Positions 32,450-39,749 of a stretch of DNA of 56,847 bases are shown here, piece after piece (position 1 is the first letter of the stretch; each line of letters opens with the position of its first letter). The translations under genes were made by a program, and so were the position numbers. The DNA lies in assembly GCA_017384945.1 (NCBI GenBank), contig JAFNSO010000089.1, forward strand, positions 1 through 56,847, read 5' to 3'. The DNA is from Ruminococcus sp. GTDB taxonomy: Bacteria > Bacillota > Clostridia > Oscillospirales > Acutalibacteraceae. A model generated the notes under the pieces. That model worked only from the letters and a program-made list of their open reading frames with translations. It searched no databases and was not told the DNA's origin.

Positions 32450-33079
32450 ATGGATAAAGTACATATTATGACTCACCCGCTTATTAAGCATAAAATCACA
32501 ATGCTCCGTATGGACACCACGGTTACGAACGATTTCCGAAGCTTGGTTGAGGAAATCACTATTCTGATGGGTTACGAGGCACTCAGCGATTTGAAAATGA
32601 TGGACATGGAGATCAGAACTCCGATAGAGGATACCGTTCAGCCGATCATCGACGGCAAAAAGCTCGCCATCGTACCGATTCTCCGCGCGGGACTCGGAAT
32701 GGTCAACGGTATGCTGTCGCTCGTTCCTCTCGCCAAAATCGGACACATCGGAATGTACCGTGACGAGGAAACCCACGTTCCCCACTCCTACTACTGCAAG
32801 CTCCCGCCGCTTATTGACAGAAGGCTTATCGTGGTCGTCGACCCGATGCTCGCGACAGGCGGCTCGCTTATCGACGCGGTTAACGAAATCAAGGCTCAGG
32901 GCGGCAAGGACATCAAATGTATGTGCATTATCGCCGCTCCCGAGGGAGTCGAGGCTTTCACAAAGGCTCACCCCGACGTTGAGCTCTACATCGGCTGTCT
33001 GGACCGCTGTCTCAACGAAAACGCCTACATCTGCCCCGGTCTCGGAGACGCGGGAGACAGAATTTTCGGCACAAGATAA
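32450..33079 (+). CDS. upp: Uracil phosphoribosyltransferase
   Basis: The start is ATG 32450, giving [15 protein letters not shown], the standard UPRT N-terminus (209 residues); upstream in-frame ATGs at 32426-32431 fall at the ribosome site GAAAGG. The PRPP-binding loop is [14 protein letters not shown], and the uracil-binding C-terminal block [12 protein letters not shown] is present. It makes UMP from uracil and PRPP and pairs with the divergent permease for uracil salvage. Confidence 0.97.
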   Translation: MDKVHIMTHPLIKHKITMLRMDTTVTNDFRSLVEEITILMGYEALSDLKMMDMEIRTPIEDTVQPIIDGKKLAIVPILRAGLGMVNGMLSLVPLAKIGHIGMYRDEETHVPHSYYCKLPPLIDRRLIVVVDPMLATGGSLIDAVNEIKAQGGKDIKCMCIIAAPEGVEAFTKAHPDVELYIGCLDRCLNENAYICPGLGDAGDRIFGTR

Positions 33080-33097
33080 GTTGTATAACGCAAAATC

Positions 33098-33126
33098 GCC
33101 GTCCGCTTTCGCGGACGGCTTTTGTT
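33098..33126 (+). terminator. Terminator after upp
   Basis: GCCGTCCGC (33098-33106) pairs with GCGGACGGC (33111-33119), followed by TTTTGTTATT. It also reaches the end of the convergent trxB-like gene. Confidence 0.85.
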
Positions 33127-34027
33127 ATTGGGTATTAATTTTTTTCAGATATTCCTCAACGCTGTAGACGGCGTTCGCTCCGTCGGCTACGGCTGTACAG
33201 ATATGGCGGAGCCGCTTTGTTCTCACGTCGCCCGCGGCAAAAATGCCGTCAGCCGAGGTAACGCAGCTCTCGTCAGCCTTTATAAACCCTCTGTCGAGCT
33301 CACAGAACTCCTCAACCAAAGAGGAATTAGCCTGAGAGCCGACGGCTATGAAAACTCCGTCGACGTAGAGCGTCTGACCGTTGTTTAGTCTTACGCTCTC
33401 GACCTTGTTTTCGCCGAGGATCTCCTCGACCTGAGTGTTGTAGAGAATCCTGATCCTCTCGTTTTTGATTACCTTTTCCTGTAAATACTTCGCGCCGCGA
33501 AATTCGTTTCGACGGTGGATTAAGTAGACCTCGCTGCAAATATTCGCGAGGTAAAGCGCATCCTCCAGAGCGACGTCGCCGCCGCCGATTATCGCGACGG
33601 GTCTGCCTCTGAAAAAGTTTCCGTCGCAGGTGGCGAGGTAGCTCACTCCCCTGCCCGAAAGCTCCGCCTCGCCCTTGACTCCGAGCTTGCGCGGCGCGGC
33701 TCCGAGGGCGTATATGATTGTTTTTGTTTCGTACCTGTTCTTACCGCAAATCACGCTGTAACCGCCGTTTGTCCTTTCAATCGACTTGATTTCGTCGTTT
33801 ACAAAGCGCGCTCCCGCCTTTTCGGCGTGCTTGCGGAAGTTTTGACCCAGCGAAAAGCCGTCGATCTGCTCAAAGCCGGGGTAGTTGTTGATGTCGTAGG
33901 TGTTCAGAATCTGACCGCCCGACATCGGAAATTTCTCAATCACGACAAAGTCGAGCATTGCGTTCGACGCGTAAACAGCAGCGCTGAGACCCGCGGGACC
34001 GCTGCCCGCGATAATTAAATCGTTCAT
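33125..34027 (-). CDS. trxB: Thioredoxin reductase-like flavoprotein lacking one active-site Cys
   Basis: The 300-residue protein has the TrxB domain plan: FAD motif IAGSGPAGLSAA at the N-terminus, NAD(P)H domain with IIGGGDVALEDAL and HRRNEFRGA, and the C-terminal FAD block GIFAAGDVR. The redox site reads Y-L131-A-T-C134-D-G; in standard TrxB both outer positions of C-x-x-C are Cys. The codon is CTC, with no sign of a sequencing slip. The enzyme probably cannot form the usual internal disulfide. It is coupled to trxA by a TAATG overlap, so it should still work with that thioredoxin or a related partner. Confidence 0.88.
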   Translation of the reverse strand: MNDLIIAGSGPAGLSAAVYASNAMLDFVVIEKFPMSGGQILNTYDINNYPGFEQIDGFSLGQNFRKHAEKAGARFVNDEIKSIERTNGGYSVICGKNRYETKTIIYALGAAPRKLGVKGEAELSGRGVSYLATCDGNFFRGRPVAIIGGGDVALEDALYLANICSEVYLIHRRNEFRGAKYLQEKVIKNERIRILYNTQVEEILGENKVESVRLNNGQTLYVDGVFIAVGSQANSSLVEEFCELDRGFIKADESCVTSADGIFAAGDVRTKRLRHICTAVADGANAVYSVEEYLKKINTQ

Positions 34028-34344
34028 TACATCTCCTGTTCGACAAACGCTCTTATGTCAGCCTCGGAGATCACTCCGACGGACTGATTGGCGATTGCGC
34101 CGTTTTTGAAGAGGATAAGAGTCGGAATACTCATAATCCCGTACTGCTGCGCGAGAACGGGCTCCTCGTCCACGTTGACCTTGTAGAACTCAGCCTTGCC
34201 CTCAAGCTGCTGGCTTACCGCGTCAACCGCGGGGGAAAGCATTCTGCACGGACCGCACCACGCCGCCCAGAAGTCGACCAGCACAGGCTTGTCCGAGGAA
34301 AGAACAGCGGACGAAAATTCGTTCGTTTTGATTTCTTTTACCAT
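34027..34344 (-). CDS. trxA: Thioredoxin
   Basis: The start is ATG 34344, with GGGGTGATTTTT upstream (an earlier ATG lies within the leader). The 105-residue protein has the classic site [11 protein letters not shown] (C30, C33) and the cis-Pro loop MSIPTL. It reduces protein disulfides, ribonucleotide reductase and peroxidases. The trxB-like ATG overlaps its TAA stop. The promoter is at 34397-34425. Confidence 0.97.
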   Translation of the reverse strand: MVKEIKTNEFSSAVLSSDKPVLVDFWAAWCGPCRMLSPAVDAVSQQLEGKAEFYKVNVDEEPVLAQQYGIMSIPTLILFKNGAIANQSVGVISEADIRAFVEQEM

Positions 34345-34396
34345 AAAAATCACCCCTTATCAGGAATAGATTGTGTGCAACCTATCCTCAGTAATT

Positions 34397-34425
34397 ATCA
34401 TACCAATATTATAGCCAAAAGTCAA
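34397..34425 (-). promoter_or_regulatory. Promoter for trxA-trxB
   Basis: On the minus strand: TTGACT (34420-34425), a 17-nt spacer, TATGAT (34397-34402). Confidence 0.6.
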
Positions 34426-34461
34426 TAGATTTATAAAAATATTTCGGTACCTAATTAAAAT

Positions 34462-34497
34462 ATTATAAAGAAAAGGGTCGGCTTTTCGCCAACCCTT
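34462..34497 (-). terminator. Terminator after the second split transketolase
   Basis: On the minus strand, AAGGGTTGGCG pairs with GCCGACCCTT and is followed by TTCTTTATAAT. Confidence 0.75.
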
Positions 34498-34505
34498 GAA
34501 TAGTT

Positions 34506-35450
34506 TTATTTACCGACTGTTTCTCTGATGACCTTTTTGATGTTGGTCTCGGTCAGTCCGAATTTTTCGAGCAGATCCCACGCAGGGCCGCTGTAGCCGA
34601 AGCGGTCGTAAACGCCGATCCTCGTTACCTTTACGGGGCATTCCGCCGAGGTTACCTCGCACACCGCGTCGGCGAGACCGCCGATTACGTTGTGCTCCTC
34701 AACGGTGATGAGCTGTCCGCACTCCTTTGCCGCCTTGACGATGATCTCGCGGTCGATCGGCTTGATTGTGTGGATGTTTATGAGACGGGCGCTGATTCCC
34801 TCTTCCTCAAGCGCCTCAACCGCCTTTCTCGCCTCGTTTACAACAAGACCCGAAGCGATCACCGCGACGTCGTCTCCCTCGTGGAGGGTGATTCCCTTGC
34901 CGAGCTCAAACTTGTAGGTCTCGGGGTCGTTGAAGCTGTCGATAGCAAGTCTGCCGAGACGGATATAAACGGGGCCGTCGAGCTTGAGAGCAGCCTTCGT
35001 AGCCTCCATCATCTCGTAGTGGTCGGCGGGATTGAGAACCGTCATACCCGGGAGAGTACGCATAAGAGCGATATCCTCGAGGCACTGGTGAGTCGCGCCG
35101 TCCTCGCCTGTGGAGATACCCGCGTGCGAGCCCGCGATTTTAACATTGAGATGCGGGTAAGCAACCGAGTTTCTGATTTGCTCGTAGGCTCTGCCTGTCG
35201 CGAACATCGCGAAGGAAGCGGCTACGGGGATTTTGCCCGCCGCGGCAAGTCCCGCCGCTACACCGAGCATATTTCCCTCGGCGATACCGCAGTCGCGGAA
35301 TCTCTCGGGGAATTCCTTCTGAAAAATCGAGGTTTTTGTCGCCGCCGCCAGATCAGCGTCGAGAACGACAATGTCCTTGTTGGTCTTTGCCATTTCGCAG
35401 AGAGCTATTCCGAAGCTCTCGCGGGTCGCCTTGCATACTACCTCTGCCAT
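34506..35450 (-). CDS. Transketolase, C-terminal subunit (housekeeping-type pair)
   Basis: The 314-residue protein has the pyrimidine and C-terminal domains: DCGIAEGNMLGVAAGLAA carries the catalytic Glu, with HTIKPIDREI near the C-domain. Its ATG overlaps the N-subunit stop as TAATG. The pair stands alone between a promoterless-looking leader and a terminator, which fits a central pentose phosphate role. It is paralogous to 20276-21232. Confidence 0.93.
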   Translation of the reverse strand: MAEVVCKATRESFGIALCEMAKTNKDIVVLDADLAAATKTSIFQKEFPERFRDCGIAEGNMLGVAAGLAAAGKIPVAASFAMFATGRAYEQIRNSVAYPHLNVKIAGSHAGISTGEDGATHQCLEDIALMRTLPGMTVLNPADHYEMMEATKAALKLDGPVYIRLGRLAIDSFNDPETYKFELGKGITLHEGDDVAVIASGLVVNEARKAVEALEEEGISARLINIHTIKPIDREIIVKAAKECGQLITVEEHNVIGGLADAVCEVTSAECPVKVTRIGVYDRFGYSGPAWDLLEKFGLTETNIKKVIRETVGK

Positions 35451-36298
35451 TATACCTCAGCCTCCAGTCTCGCGATTTCTTCTTCAAGCTCCTTTGTAGC
35501 CACAGCCAGCTCGTCGGCGTTGCAAGCCTTTCCGTGCCAGCCTACCTGGTCCTCCATAAAGCTGACGCCCTTGCCCTTGACTGTCTTGGCAAGGATCGCG
35601 AAGGGCTTGCCCTTAACGGTCTTTGCCTTATCGAGAGCCGCCTTTATTTCATCAAAATTATGGCCGTCAATCTTCTCGACCTCAAATCCGAAGGACTCAA
35701 ACTTCTTGTCGAGAGGCTCGATTCCTCCGACCTCCTCGACGGTTCCGTCGATCTGGAGACCGTTCTGGTCAACGATTACAACGAGGTTATCGAGCTTGTT
35801 GTGAGCAGCGAACATAGCCGCCTCCCAAACCTGACCTTCCTCGCACTCGCCGTCGCCGAGCACGGTGTAGACGCGGTAGTCCTTTTGGTCGAGCTTAGCG
35901 GCAAGAGCCATTCCGCACGCGGCGGAAACGCCCTGACCGAGCGAGCCCGAGCTCATATCCACGCCCGGAGTGCTCTTCATATCGGGATGACCCTGAAGCA
36001 TAGCGCCGATGTGACGCAGGCGGGTGAGCTCATCCCACTCAAAGTAGCCCCTCATAGCCATTACGGCGTACATACTCGGACAACAATGTCCCTTTGAGAG
36101 CACAAAGCGGTCTCTGTCGGGATTTGTCGGATTTTCGGGGTCAACGTTCATCTCGTTAAAATAAAGGTATGTAAAAATATCCGCCGCGGAAAGCGATCCG
36201 CCGGGGTGACCCGATTTGGCGTGAAATGTGCCGATTACAGCGCCGAGACGCGCTTTTGCGGCAATTACCTTTAACTCTGCTGTTGATTTTACGGCCAT
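35450..36298 (-). CDS. Transketolase, N-terminal subunit (housekeeping-type pair)
   Basis: The 282-residue thiamine diphosphate-binding subunit has GTFHAKSGHPGGSLSAADI, GSLGQGVSAACGMA and VLGDGECEEGQVWEAA followed by V-D-Q-N-G-L. With the C-subunit it transfers two-carbon units between sugar phosphates. GGAGGAG precedes ATG 36298. The 175 bp upstream (36299-36473) hold an extended -10 candidate (TGCTATCAT) on the minus strand and the coaX promoter on the plus strand. Confidence 0.93.
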   Translation of the reverse strand: MAVKSTAELKVIAAKARLGAVIGTFHAKSGHPGGSLSAADIFTYLYFNEMNVDPENPTNPDRDRFVLSKGHCCPSMYAVMAMRGYFEWDELTRLRHIGAMLQGHPDMKSTPGVDMSSGSLGQGVSAACGMALAAKLDQKDYRVYTVLGDGECEEGQVWEAAMFAAHNKLDNLVVIVDQNGLQIDGTVEEVGGIEPLDKKFESFGFEVEKIDGHNFDEIKAALDKAKTVKGKPFAILAKTVKGKGVSFMEDQVGWHGKACNADELAVATKELEEEIARLEAEV

Positions 36299-36411
36299 AA
36301 ATTACTCCTCCTACAGAAAATGAACACAGTTATTCACATTCTCACAGTTATATTTATGATAGCACAACAGAGAGCCTGTATTTTTCGATTTTAGAATTTT
36401 AGGGTTTCCTG

Positions 36412-36440
36412 TTGAAACTTTTCAAAAAATGTAATATAAT
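36412..36440 (+). promoter_or_regulatory. Sigma-A promoter for coaX
   Basis: TTGAAA (36412-36417), a 17-nt spacer and TATAAT (36435-36440). Confidence 0.75.
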
Positions 36441-36473
36441 AAGCTTATAATTGTTAATTTGGAGTGAAAATCA

Positions 36474-37274
36474 ATGCTTCTTTGCACCGACGTCGGCAAC
36501 ACAAATATCAAATTCGCGCTTTATGAGGGCAAAAAACAACTCGTAAAGCTTAAATTTTCGACAAATCCGCGCAAAACCGAGGACGAATTCGCCGCCGAAC
36601 TGCACACCATCCTCTCAATCAACGGCTTCAACTCGGGAGACATCGACGGCTCGATAATTTCGAGCGTCGTGCCTATGGTCACCGAGGCGCTGTGCAAGGC
36701 GATAAAAAAGATTTCGGGCGTAAAAACACTTGTGCTCGGTCCGGGGGTAAAATCGGGACTTGACCTAAGGATCGACAACCCCGCGACACTCGGAACGGAC
36801 ATCCTCGCTATGTGCGTAGCGGCGAAGGAGCTCTACCCCTGCCCCGCCGTCATTATCGGACTGGGCACCGCGACTACTATCGTATACCTTGACGAACAAA
36901 AGCGCTACTGCGGCGGAGCGATAAGCCCGGGCGTTTCGATTTCCTTAAACGCGCTGACAAACAACGGAGCTTTGCTCCCGAGCGTTGACCTGACCCCGCC
37001 GAAGAAGATAATCGGCACAAACACCGAGGACTGCATAAGAAGCGGAGTAATAATCGGCACCGCCTGTATGCTCGACGGAATGATAGAGCGCTTCAACGAG
37101 GAAAGAAACGTAAAATCAACCGTAATCGCGACAGGAGGTTTGGCTCAAAGTATTGTAAAAAATTGTAAATATGATATAATATTGAATGACGACCTGATTC
37201 TTGAGGGGCTTAGGCTTATTTTTGAGAAAAACAAGCCTAATTCGCAATGCGCAATGCGCAATGCGCAATTATAA
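36474..37274 (+). CDS. coaX: Type III pantothenate kinase (CoaX), atypical
   Basis: The 266-residue protein has the ASKHA-type P-loop DVGNTNIKFALYEG (residues 6-19), PGVKSGLDLRIDNP, L-G-T-D109-I and GGAISPGV. Family members phosphorylate pantothenate in CoA synthesis. The D-x-G-T-A block, normally holding a conserved Asp, reads II-G129-L-G-T-A-T-T, so one of three conserved acidic residues is missing, and the Arg after D109 is Ile. The last residues (NSQCAMRNAQL) are encoded by AATGCGC heptamer repeats, so the native C-terminus has been replaced or extended. An ECF S component and birA lie downstream. It is probably CoaX by descent; activity is uncertain. Confidence 0.88.
   Translation: MLLCTDVGNTNIKFALYEGKKQLVKLKFSTNPRKTEDEFAAELHTILSINGFNSGDIDGSIISSVVPMVTEALCKAIKKISGVKTLVLGPGVKSGLDLRIDNPATLGTDILAMCVAAKELYPCPAVIIGLGTATTIVYLDEQKRYCGGAISPGVSISLNALTNNGALLPSVDLTPPKKIIGTNTEDCIRSGVIIGTACMLDGMIERFNEERNVKSTVIATGGLAQSIVKNCKYDIILNDDLILEGLRLIFEKNKPNSQCAMRNAQL
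37241..37270. repeat. Left heptamer repeat of the four-helix-bundle cassette
   Basis: Three AATGCGC units (37246-37266) after TTCGC. Its first 18 bases (37241-37258) are an exact inverted match to 37663-37680. It overlaps the end of coaX. Confidence 0.9.
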
Positions 37275-37287
37275 TTTGGAGGAAACA

Positions 37288-37638
37288 ATGGACAGCAAGG
37301 GTAACGTCATTGTTGAAAAAAGCAAAGCGTTCGCTCTGAAAATAATTCAATTGTATAAAGGTCTTGTTGCAGAAAAAGAATACGTGCTCTCAAGACAGAT
37401 ATTAAAAAGCGGAACAAGTATCGGAGCAAATGTAAAAGAAGCCATTCGCGGTCAGTCTAAGCCCGATTTTTACGCAAAAATGAACATTGCCTTAAAAGAG
37501 TGCAGTGAAACAGAATACTGGCTTGAATTGCTTTACGAAAGCCAATATATAAACAACAGGACTTTTCGGGAATTATATTCTGACTGCAAAGAAATTCTCA
37601 GAATACTTATGGCAATAACAAAAACTCAAAACAACTAA
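37288..37638 (+). CDS. Four-helix-bundle (23S rRNA intervening-sequence family) protein
   Basis: The start is ATG 37288 behind TTTGGAGGAAACA; the earlier in-frame ATG lies inside coaX. The 116-residue all-helical protein has S-R-Q-I-L-K-S-G-T-S-I-G-A-N, E-A-I-R-G-Q-S-K-P-D-F and N-I-A-L-K-E-C-S-E-T-E-Y-W, the pattern of the four-helix-bundle/S23 family, which includes proteins encoded in 23S rRNA intervening sequences and resembles Avd of diversity-generating retroelements. The molecular role is unknown. It is more AT-rich than its neighbours and lies between 18-bp perfect inverted repeats, which suggests a mobile cassette inserted between coaX and the ECF gene. Confidence 0.93.
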   Translation: MDSKGNVIVEKSKAFALKIIQLYKGLVAEKEYVLSRQILKSGTSIGANVKEAIRGQSKPDFYAKMNIALKECSETEYWLELLYESQYINNRTFRELYSDCKEILRILMAITKTQNN

Positions 37639-37661
37639 ATAACGTTTTTGAAAAGGTAATT

Positions 37662-37701
37662 ACGCATTGCGCATTGCGAATTGTAATGCGCGTTGCGAAT
37701 T
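37662..37701. repeat. Right heptamer repeat of the four-helix-bundle cassette
   Basis: ACGCATT-GCGCATT-GCGAATT, then a partial second set ending TTGCGAATTATAA. Bases 37663-37680 are the exact inverted copy of 37241-37258. Confidence 0.9.
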
Positions 37702-37755
37702 ATAAATATTGCGCTGTACTCCCGTTTGAGGAGGCGGCAGCAGGAGGTAATTTTT

Positions 37756-38352
37756 ATGTCAAAAACTAACCAAGGTCTCTTCCGTATGGTCGGACTGGGG
37801 ATGCTGACGGCTATTATCGTTGTACTCCAAGTTGTGACCACCTACTTCCCGACCAAACCATTCGCCATTACTCTCGCGCTTATCCCGATCGTTATCGGCG
37901 CGGCTCTCTACGGTCCCAAGGCGGGCGCGTATCTGGGTGCTGTGTTCAGCGTGGTTGTAATCATTATGTGTATTTTCGGAGCCGACGCGGGCGGAGCGAT
38001 GGTGTGGAACGCCAATCCAGCTTTGTGCGTACTTGTTTGTCTGGTCAAGGGCTCGGCGGCGGGCTTTGCCGCGGGTCTCGTGTACAACCTGCTCGCAAAG
38101 AAGAACAACATTCTCGGCGCTGCCGCGGCGGCTGTTATATCGCCTGTCGTCAACACGGGTATCTTCTACATCGGTATGCTCCTTTTCTTCCGTCCCGTTC
38201 TTGAAGCGTGGGTCGGACAGGGCAGCGACCTGCTTTACGCGATCGTCTTTACTCTGACGGGCGTCAACTTCCTTGTTGAACTCGGGGTAAACATCGTGCT
38301 CGTACCTGTTGTTGTACAGATTATTAAGGTTGTTTCCAAAAACAAGGCTTAA
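37756..38352 (+). CDS. ECF transporter S component
   Basis: The start is ATG 37756 behind AGGAGGTAATTTTT. The 198-residue protein has about six hydrophobic helices (GMLTAIIVVLQVVTTYF, ALIPIVIGAALYGPKAGAYLGAVF), the pattern of substrate-binding S components that share a common ATPase/T-component module. Substrate is not read directly. Its position beside coaX favours pantothenate; birA on the other side would suggest biotin, but the sequence does not look like BioY. A terminator follows. Confidence 0.88.
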   Translation: MSKTNQGLFRMVGLGMLTAIIVVLQVVTTYFPTKPFAITLALIPIVIGAALYGPKAGAYLGAVFSVVVIIMCIFGADAGGAMVWNANPALCVLVCLVKGSAAGFAAGLVYNLLAKKNNILGAAAAAVISPVVNTGIFYIGMLLFFRPVLEAWVGQGSDLLYAIVFTLTGVNFLVELGVNIVLVPVVVQIIKVVSKNKA

Positions 38353-38358
38353 ATATCG

Positions 38359-38393
38359 GGGTCGGCCTGAATTTCAGGTCGACCCTTGTTTTC
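38359..38393 (+). terminator. Terminator after the ECF S-component gene
   Basis: GGGTCGGCCTGAA pairs with TTCAGGTCGACCC, followed by TTGTTTTC. The birA ribosome site begins just after it. Confidence 0.8.
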
Positions 38394-38405
38394 GGAGTGA
38401 AGCTT

Positions 38406-39374
38406 ATGCAGACAAAAATCGTGAAAATGCTATACAACGCCGACGGCTATGTCTCGGGGCAGGAGATTTCCGACACTCTCGGGGTTTCGAGACAGGCGGT
38501 AAACAAGGCGGTCAACGCTCTCAGAGAGAAGGGCTTTGTGATAGACTCCGTCACCCGCAGGGGATACCTGCTCTCCAAGCTCCCGACCGAGCTATGCGAG
38601 GAAGCGGTCTCCTGTCACCTTAACACAAGGCTGATAGGCAAAAAAATAATCGTCCTCGACACGGTCGACTCGACGAACAACTACCTCAAAAAGCTCGCCT
38701 CAAACGGAGAGGAAAGCGGAACGGTCGCGGCTTCGACCGAGCAGACAGCGGGCAAAGGCAGGCTCGGAAGGGTCTGGCAGACAAAAAAGGGCGAAGGGCT
38801 CGCCTTTTCGGTGCTTCTGCGTCCGAGGCTTTCGCCGAATGAGATCGGCGGGATAACGCCGCTCGCGGGACTCGCGGTGTGCAGAGCAATCAACGATTTT
38901 TGCGGGCTTGACAGCCGTATAAAATGGCCGAACGACGTAATTGTCGGCAGCAAAAAGCTCGTCGGGATCCTCACCGAGATGTCCACTGACTTTGATACGG
39001 TCGAGCATATTGTGATCGGGATAGGAATAAACGTCTCACACACCTCTTTCCCCGAGGAAATCGCTCACAAGGCGACCTCGCTTTTGCTCGAAACAGGCAA
39101 AAAGCCTGATATAAACAGATTTTTCGCCACGGTGCTGAACTACCTTGAGGACGAGCTTCTCACAAACAATTTTACCCTCGGCGGTCAGGCGGTCGGCGAG
39201 TACCAAAGGCTGTGCGCCACGATCGGCAGACAGGTAAGCTTTACGCGCGGCAGGAGACAAATCAGCGCTACGGCGGTCTCGGTCAGCGACTCGGGCGAGC
39301 TCGAGGTTATGCTTGAAAACGGCACCGTCGCCACGGTAAACTCGGGCGAGGTAACCGTTCAGGGGATTTATTAA
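38406..39374 (+). CDS. birA: Bifunctional biotin-protein ligase / biotin operon repressor
   Basis: The start is ATG 38406, with CGGAGTGAAGCTT upstream (a GTG at 38397 is less likely). The 322-residue protein has an N-terminal winged helix (GQEISDTLGVSRQAVNKAVNAL), then the ligase core with TAGKGRLGRVW (biotin/ATP loop), K-W-P-N-D-V-I-V and G-I-G-I-N-V. A C-terminal SH3-like domain ends in SGEVTVQGIY. It attaches biotin to carboxylases and, through the HTH, may repress biotin uptake or synthesis genes, none of which is visible nearby. Confidence 0.96.
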   Translation: MQTKIVKMLYNADGYVSGQEISDTLGVSRQAVNKAVNALREKGFVIDSVTRRGYLLSKLPTELCEEAVSCHLNTRLIGKKIIVLDTVDSTNNYLKKLASNGEESGTVAASTEQTAGKGRLGRVWQTKKGEGLAFSVLLRPRLSPNEIGGITPLAGLAVCRAINDFCGLDSRIKWPNDVIVGSKKLVGILTEMSTDFDTVEHIVIGIGINVSHTSFPEEIAHKATSLLLETGKKPDINRFFATVLNYLEDELLTNNFTLGGQAVGEYQRLCATIGRQVSFTRGRRQISATAVSVSDSGELEVMLENGTVATVNSGEVTVQGIY

Positions 39375-39422
39375 ATCATAAATTGTTCGCTTGCCAAGAA
39401 GCAAGCAGTTTCTCAGCAAGTA

Positions 39423-39459
39423 AAAACCGCGTCATCTTTTGTCAGGATGACGCGGTTTT
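39423..39459. terminator. Bidirectional terminator between birA and the STAS gene
   Basis: AAAACCGCGTCAT pairs with ATGACGCGGTTTT. It has U-rich tails on both strands and overlaps the last codons of the STAS gene. Confidence 0.88.
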
Positions 39460-39747
39460 AATATTTAGTATCAGCGAAAAGCCCGTAACCTCGAAAATAT
39501 CGTTGACGGTTTCGTTTACGTTAATGATTTTTACACCGTGGCTGCCCATTATTTTCTGAGCTCCGAGAAGGATCCTCAGTCCCGCGGAGGAAATATAGTC
39601 GAGCTTTTCAAAGTCAAAGACAAGATTGGCGCATCGGGCGACCTCGCTTTTTACCGCTGACTCAAGCTTTGGGGCGGTCGCGGAGTCAATTTTTCCTTCG
39701 ACGGTGATTGTGACTGTTTCGCCGTCATTTTTGCTTTTTATTTTCAT
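39442..39747 (-). CDS. STAS-domain anti-anti-sigma factor-like protein
   Basis: The 101-residue single-domain protein has VEGKIDSATAPKLE near the N-terminus and the phosphorylation loop D-Y-I-S-S54-A-G-L-R, matching SpoIIAA/RsbV-like anti-anti-sigma factors. Ser54 is the predicted phosphosite for a partner serine kinase. It lies 2 bp after the HD gene, so the two are coupled. No anti-sigma kinase or PP2C phosphatase is in the window. Its final residues (TASS) are encoded within the terminator stem. Confidence 0.9.
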   Translation of the reverse strand: MKIKSKNDGETVTITVEGKIDSATAPKLESAVKSEVARCANLVFDFEKLDYISSAGLRILLGAQKIMGSHGVKIINVNETVNDIFEVTGFSLILNIKTASS

Positions 39748-39749
39748 TT

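Noticed and set aside
34692..35804. 370-codon plus-strand frame opposite the second transketolase
   Set aside because: It spans two real minus-strand genes and has no recognisable motif.
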